64,000 nt of DNA. It comes from Sporosarcina beigongshangi. GTDB lineage: Bacteria; Actinomycetota; Actinomycetes; Actinomycetales; Micrococcaceae. The translations under genes were made by a program, and so were the position numbers. The notes under the pieces are model-generated. The model had not been told where the DNA came from. It saw only the letters and a program-made list of their open reading frames with translations, and did no database searches. Of this stretch, positions 60,334-64,000 are shown piece after piece. The stretch is from the NCBI RefSeq assembly GCF_016820535.1, contig NZ_JADHDY010000008.1, forward strand, positions 1 to 64,000, in the 5' to 3' direction. The first letter of the stretch is position 1; the number at the start of each line of letters is the position of its first letter.

Positions 60334-60693
60334 CCCGGCGTCCTCCCCGGCCAGGAGGCTCAACTGCCGTTCGGTCCCTTCAAGCCGGCTGCTCAGGGTT
60401 TCCAGCATTTTGTACATCACCGTGGGGCAGCGCAAGAGATAGCCGCGGAGGTCATCAAGGTGCAGCGTGCAGAGCTCGGGCGCCTCCGGCGTGGTGGCGA
60501 AGTGGTCCCTGGGCGCGCCGCTGGTGAAGCTCATGCCGCCGAGAAAGCCACCCTTGCCCAGCACCCGGATCAGCTGCTCGTTGCGCACATGGCGGCGCAG
60601 CCGCACCCGCCCGGCGATCTCCTTCAGCTCCTCCTGTGCGAGCCCGGAAAAAATGTGTGCACGCCCCACCAAAACTTCCAGTGGGCGTGCCAT
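60334..60693 (-). pseudogene. Remnant of a Crp/Fnr-family regulator
   Basis: The frame from 60693 begins like a cyclic-nucleotide-binding-domain regulator (RAHIFSGLAQEELKEIAG), then jumps from RNEQLIR to VLGKGGFLGGMSFTSGAP. About 40 residues of the beta-roll that normally lie between these are missing. After LSLLAGEDAG the sequence loses homology and the DNA-binding helix-turn-helix is absent. The protein cannot be a functional regulator, although the frame stays open into unrelated sequence down to 60181. Confidence 0.75.
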
Positions 60694-60814
60694 TGGACTG
60701 CAGATTTGTGTGCCAAGTCCGTTTGCCAACCGGCTGCGCCGCCGGCTTACGCTGTGCCCGGCATGGGACGGGAGGTCGACACTGTCGACCAAGCCGGGTG
60801 TGCTGCAACAATCG

Positions 60815-61087
60815 ATGCAAAGGAAGCGAGGCATCACGGGTGCATGGTTGGGAGTGGTGTCCGCCGATCACGTTCTGCGTGCGGTTGGTTTGGGCATCGC
60901 ACAGATCGGCCACGGCAAGAGGTCCAGGTTGGCGCGCATGCACGCAGGTGACATCTTGGTCTAATATTCACCCTCCGAGCGGATGGGGGACAAGGTGCCG
61001 CTCCAGCAGTTCACCGCCATCGGGATCATGGCCGACGACGAGATTTGGCAGGCGGACGATGGCGATTTCAAGCCCTTCCGGCGCCGT
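60815..61087 (+). pseudogene. Remnant of an EVE-domain protein
   Basis: One frame reads WLGVVSADHVLRAVGLGIAQ and RMHAGDILV, then a stop TAA at 60962-60964, then in the same frame YSPSERMGDKVP and DDEIWQADDGDFKPFRRR. Together these match the EVE (PUA-like) domain, where the stop would correspond to a tyrosine. Homology ends abruptly at about 61087, where the next gene begins, so the 3' part is lost. EVE domains bind modified bases in nucleic acid. Confidence 0.75.
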
Positions 61088-61618
61088 GAACATGAATCTT
61101 GTGCCAAGCCCGGAGAAGGTCGTTGCGTTGATTGATGAAATCGTGACATCGGGTTGGCCCGACAGAGACGGTGATCAGGCCGACTATCTTCTGCGACTGG
61201 GGTTCCGTCAAGGTGAAGGGGAAGAAGGGCTCGGCTGGGGAGAAGGTTTTTTGTCAACGGCAGACTCCGCGGTGTATCTCGGAGGGAAACTCCAAGATGC
61301 TGGTTTGGCTGTCTCAAACGCAACTTGGTCGTCGTTTAGCGGAGAGTTATTCTCCCTAGGTTTCTTCCTCTATGACGGGCGTAGTAGCCGAGAAGATGGT
61401 GCGGTGCTCGGATACCGCTTCATTTACGAGCAGCTCCTTGCCAGATACGGTCCGCCGGCTGATTCGACCGTTAGACCGTTCGGGAAGCAACCTCCTATTG
61501 GAAAGTGAACGGGACCTCAATAGATGTGTACTGCTACACCAAGCCCACACCTGTGCTGCAGCTCGGGTTCGGCCATATAGTTCGCAATGCAGACTACGAA
61601 ACACGCATGGCCTCGTGA
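61086..61618 (+). pseudogene. Frameshifted uncharacterised protein gene
   Basis: GTG 61086 (or ATG 61092) opens a frame encoding about 138 residues (PEKVVALIDEIVTSGWPDRD ... RPFGKQPP) that stops at 61506-61508. Shifting by one base near 61490 continues it as YWKVNGTSIDVYCYTKPT and LQLGFGHIVRNADYETRMAS to a stop at 61616-61618. The joined protein of about 177 residues reads naturally, resembling small immunity-like proteins, so the frameshift is a mutation or sequencing error. First gene of the AT-richer block. Confidence 0.6.
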
Positions 61619-61819
61619 ACCTGATCAAACCACCTGCATTACGCAACGCAACGGCCTTGGCGAGATGCGCCTGCGGAAACCTTGTGCAGGACGGATGATG
61701 AAGGTTACTGCCTACGGAGCAAGTCTCACGTCGGATGTGCTCCACAACTGTGCTTCGGTTCCAGGATCTGGTTGTCCGAGAAGACCGTAATGAGGTAAGC
61801 GCGAGAAGCCAAGGTAAAT

Positions 61820-62203
61820 TTGTTTATTCGGTACCAATCGAGAGTCCCTTACCGCCGAGGAAATTACACCGGGGTGTTCGGGCTTGCCAATGGGCTCGCC
61901 CATAGCGGAAAACTTAGTGATACAGAATGGGCCACATGGAGGTCTGGAAACGACTGGTTCACTGCGGCCTACCCCGATCCGTCCAAATCGAATCCCGCTG
62001 CTTACGATCCTCAACTGAACCCGCACGCGGCAGCTTGGTTCAAGGTCACAGCTACGCATTTGCTAGAACGCATCGAACCGTATCTGGAACTGCTTAAACG
62101 GCATGACGTGCAGGTTGTGAAACTCATGAGCGATGATCCGGGGCAAATCGTCTACGAGGATACGGTGCAGATCGTTATTGTTCCGCACGAAGTCACGGCC
62201 TGA
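61820..62203 (+). CDS. Uncharacterised actinobacterial protein
   Basis: A 127-residue soluble protein. Features are RRGNYTGVFGLANGLAHSG, NDWFTAAYPDPS and a C-terminal VQIVIVPHEV. No named family recognised. TTG 61820 is the likely start, with AAGG five bases upstream. About 200 nt before it carry no gene. It is AT-richer than the genes to the left. Confidence 0.65.
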   Translation: MFIRYQSRVPYRRGNYTGVFGLANGLAHSGKLSDTEWATWRSGNDWFTAAYPDPSKSNPAAYDPQLNPHAAAWFKVTATHLLERIEPYLELLKRHDVQVVKLMSDDPGQIVYEDTVQIVIVPHEVTA

Positions 62204-62311
62204 GAGACGTTTGAAGGGTGAGACACACCCGTCCGTATGTGGAACGGCCTGCGGTGAACTCTCTGTTGGAAACTGATGAACGAATCTAAGCGACTTGGTG
62301 ACGTCAGCCTT

Positions 62312-63028
62312 CTATATTTCGGCTAGCACTGTTCCGCTGAACTGGTAGATGTTTTCATGTTTGAACCCGTAGTTGCCGTCAGGACGCCGAATATGGGGTT
62401 CGAAGGTAAAGAGTTCTACGTCATCGAGCCTGTGTGTATTGCCTGGTTCGATGTATATGCGGTCGGCGCTCTTCCGTTCGATTGAATGGCCGAGATTTCC
62501 CAGAAAATCAATGTTTTCAAACCCCATGTCGAGGATCTGGGCGTTCATTCGAGCATGGAGTTCTTCGAACGTCATCGCGGGTCTGGCTACGCCGATCAGA
62601 GTCGCGTGTAGTTGCTCTTCGGCAAGGATCCCATCGCGCCAGTCCTGTCTCTTGGCAAGCTTGGAATCTTGTAATGGTTCGCCGCTCTCCATGATAATAG
62701 TACGGGCAAAATCGCCCCATATTTCATCTCTTTGCGGGCTCAGGTCAATGGTGATGATGTCCTCTGCTTGGATGACTCGGTCAGCGGTTTCGTAGCTCTT
62801 GCCAGGTACAGATTGGGTCGTGTCCGTTCCGGAGAAGACAAAAGCCCCAATTCCCCAATACCAGAACGAATCAGCGCCGAGGGAGAGCATCGTCGCTTCG
62901 CAGAGGTCCCGCACGGCGACTAGTTTCTGTCCGGTGTGAATGCCCTGTTGGGCGACTTTCATTGTTTCTCGCGCAATCGCTTGCACTTGTTGATGAGGCA
63001 CTGTGGCTCGCTTCCCCGTGGTGGACAT
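62312..63028 (-). CDS. M24-family metallopeptidase (aminopeptidase P/creatinase-like)
   Basis: A 238-residue pita-bread-fold protein. The five metal ligands are all present: Asp95 and Asp106 (IDLSPQRDEIWGDFAR), His181 (NLGHSIER), Glu210 (LFTFEPHI) and Glu225 (KHENIY). It is the single catalytic domain without the N-terminal module of creatinase or long aminopeptidase P. A proline-type peptidase or related hydrolase is likely. Moderately AT-rich compared with the rest of the window. Confidence 0.85.
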   Translation of the reverse strand: MSTTGKRATVPHQQVQAIARETMKVAQQGIHTGQKLVAVRDLCEATMLSLGADSFWYWGIGAFVFSGTDTTQSVPGKSYETADRVIQAEDIITIDLSPQRDEIWGDFARTIIMESGEPLQDSKLAKRQDWRDGILAEEQLHATLIGVARPAMTFEELHARMNAQILDMGFENIDFLGNLGHSIERKSADRIYIEPGNTHRLDDVELFTFEPHIRRPDGNYGFKHENIYQFSGTVLAEI

Positions 63029-63140
63029 TAATTTGGATAGTCATGCAGATCGTATCGAGCATGCTTAACAGGGTTCAGAAATGGCCATCTGCCTGCTCTC
63101 AACCGGAACCCCTTTTGGGCGGCCTCAACAGGCGCAGAAT

Positions 63141-63665
63141 CTAGTGCTCGTCCATGATTGATGAGAGGTCTTTCTCGAATCTGAGCACAGGATGCCACGC
63201 TGAATCGTGGCCGAAGTCAACAGCTCCACATTCGCGGTAACCGAGCTGTTCATAGTAATTGCGCAGACTCTCATTGGTTGCCACGCAGTCGAGTCGAGCA
63301 ACAGAGCAGCCGCGAGAGCGGATCTTTCCTTCCGCCCATTTCAAGATCCGCTGGCCGATTCTTCGGCCGGACAGCGAGCGATCGACCATGAGGCTGTGGA
63401 TGTAGGCCGCAGTGGGATTGTGGTCAGGCCAGATAAGTGCATCGGAATCTGTTAGGCGTACAGCAGCGAGGATTTTCTTTTCTTGGGCTATGATCCACCA
63501 TTCAGAGAGATCTATTTGCTCTGTAACTTGGCCGATTGAGAGTTCCCCCGGCGACCATTGCTGAATGGATTGCTTTTGTTGCCAGCGGGCCAAAGAGTCG
63601 CGCAGTTCAACAATCCCACTTGCTGATGACCGAGTGGCACGATGCAGCGAAGATAGCGTATCCAT
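63141..63665 (-). CDS. GNAT-family N-acetyltransferase
   Basis: A 174-residue acetyltransferase. The acetyl-CoA loop is RSLSGRRIGQRILKWAEGK, preceded by the strand AYIHSLMVD, and the C-terminal ESLRNYYEQLGYRECG is typical. The ATG at 63665 starts the family-like part; two ATGs up to 63728 are possible. It is on the same strand as the M24 gene, which lies downstream, separated by 112 nt. Confidence 0.8.
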   Translation of the reverse strand: MDTLSSLHRATRSSASGIVELRDSLARWQQKQSIQQWSPGELSIGQVTEQIDLSEWWIIAQEKKILAAVRLTDSDALIWPDHNPTAAYIHSLMVDRSLSGRRIGQRILKWAEGKIRSRGCSVARLDCVATNESLRNYYEQLGYRECGAVDFGHDSAWHPVLRFEKDLSSIMDEH

Positions 63666-63890
63666 GCAATGAATTGTCGCATGCGGCCAGCAAACAGTTT
63701 GACTTTGGAAGACGTCCATTGACGCCAAACTTCAATGAACTTCTAACCGGCAGGGATACCGGCAAACACACTGCCTCGCCGCAGAAACAGTGCTGTAAAG
63801 GGGTGGGCCACTCCAGCCGAGGCGCGACGACGGTTGGCGGCTTGGCTGCCCAACCCGCCTGCCGCCGTCGTGCTTGGGGCAAAGCTTGCG

Positions 63891-64000
63891 TTACAGCAGC
63901 TCTGCGCGCAGGTCCGCGGCTGACTTGGGGGACAGCAGGCCGGGGGCAACGTCGAACACGGTCTTGGCGCCGAACTGGCCGGCGGCGTTCATGCGGTGCA
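63891..64000 (-). CDS. 3' end of a probable meso-diaminopimelate dehydrogenase gene (cut by window edge)
   Basis: The last 36 codons encode HRMNAAGQFGAKTVFDV and APGLLSPKSAADLRAELL. This matches the C-terminal signature of actinobacterial diaminopimelate dehydrogenase (AAHRMKQQGQSGAFTVLEV in Corynebacterium, from memory). The enzyme gives a one-step route to meso-diaminopimelate for lysine and cell wall. High GC resumes here, marking the right edge of the AT-richer block. Only the end is visible. Confidence 0.65.
   Translation of the reverse strand, partial: HRMNAAGQFGAKTVFDVAPGLLSPKSAADLRAELL

Overview
The window is a high-GC actinobacterial chromosome segment, most likely from the Micrococcaceae (Arthrobacter-like). 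The reasons are very GC-rich codon use, a groES-groEL operon under CIRCE elements, a second IMP dehydrogenase-like gene (GuaB3) beside guaB and guaA, a DtxR/IdeR-type iron box, frequent GTG starts and many apparently leaderless genes. Nothing here looks like a plasmid or phage backbone. The last 3 kb is visibly AT-richer and looks acquired.

Layout. 0.1-5 kb: an APC permease, then a minus-strand operon of PAP2 phosphatase, DedA protein, response regulator and histidine kinase with a PmrA/BasR-like direct repeat upstream. 5-12 kb: a lactose-type operon (solute-binding lipoprotein, two permeases, LacZ beta-galactosidase) divergent from a TetR regulator. 12-15.7 kb: YbdK-type glutamate-cysteine ligase, a shikimate dehydrogenase-like protein and a methyltransferase. 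15.8-19.7 kb: an iron-siderophore ABC importer behind an iron box. 19.8-23.9 kb: an ABC-2 exporter, a methyltransferase, an alpha/beta-hydrolase-LuxR fusion and a GNAT. 24-28.2 kb: groES-groEL and a P1B-type metal ATPase. 28.4-40 kb: guaB, guaB3, guaA, SURF1, DUF3817 and an orphan EIIA, interrupted by a minus-strand five-gene cluster led by a WXG100-like modular protein. 40-50.3 kb: a 1408-residue helicase-nuclease relative with eroded ATPase motifs, small membrane proteins, a SAF protein, FmdB, 5-formyl-THF cyclo-ligase, galU, a GNAT and an NAD-binding protein. 50.3-54 kb: tRNA-Ala(CGC), a Fur-family regulator with a 31-bp palindrome, a repeat peptide, and DUF6153-like and CueP copper proteins. 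54.3-59.5 kb: araR and araBDA with two LacI-type operators. 59.5-64 kb: decayed genes (Crp/Fnr and EVE remnants), then an AT-richer block (a frameshifted gene, an uncharacterised protein, an M24 peptidase, a GNAT), and the 3' end of a probable diaminopimelate dehydrogenase gene.

Genes that work together: lactose uptake and hydrolysis; ferric-siderophore uptake; arabinose catabolism from regulator to xylulose 5-phosphate; guanine nucleotide synthesis (guaB, guaA); and envelope stress sensing coupled to PAP2/DedA. The items least explained by known biology are the WXG100-like cluster (30.3-33.7 kb), the peptide with four tyrosines exactly 14 residues apart behind the Fur gene (52.1 kb), the eroded helicase-nuclease (40-44 kb), and two families of intergenic repeats (32-nt period at 1.5 and 14.3 kb; a 23-nt element at 30.1 kb).
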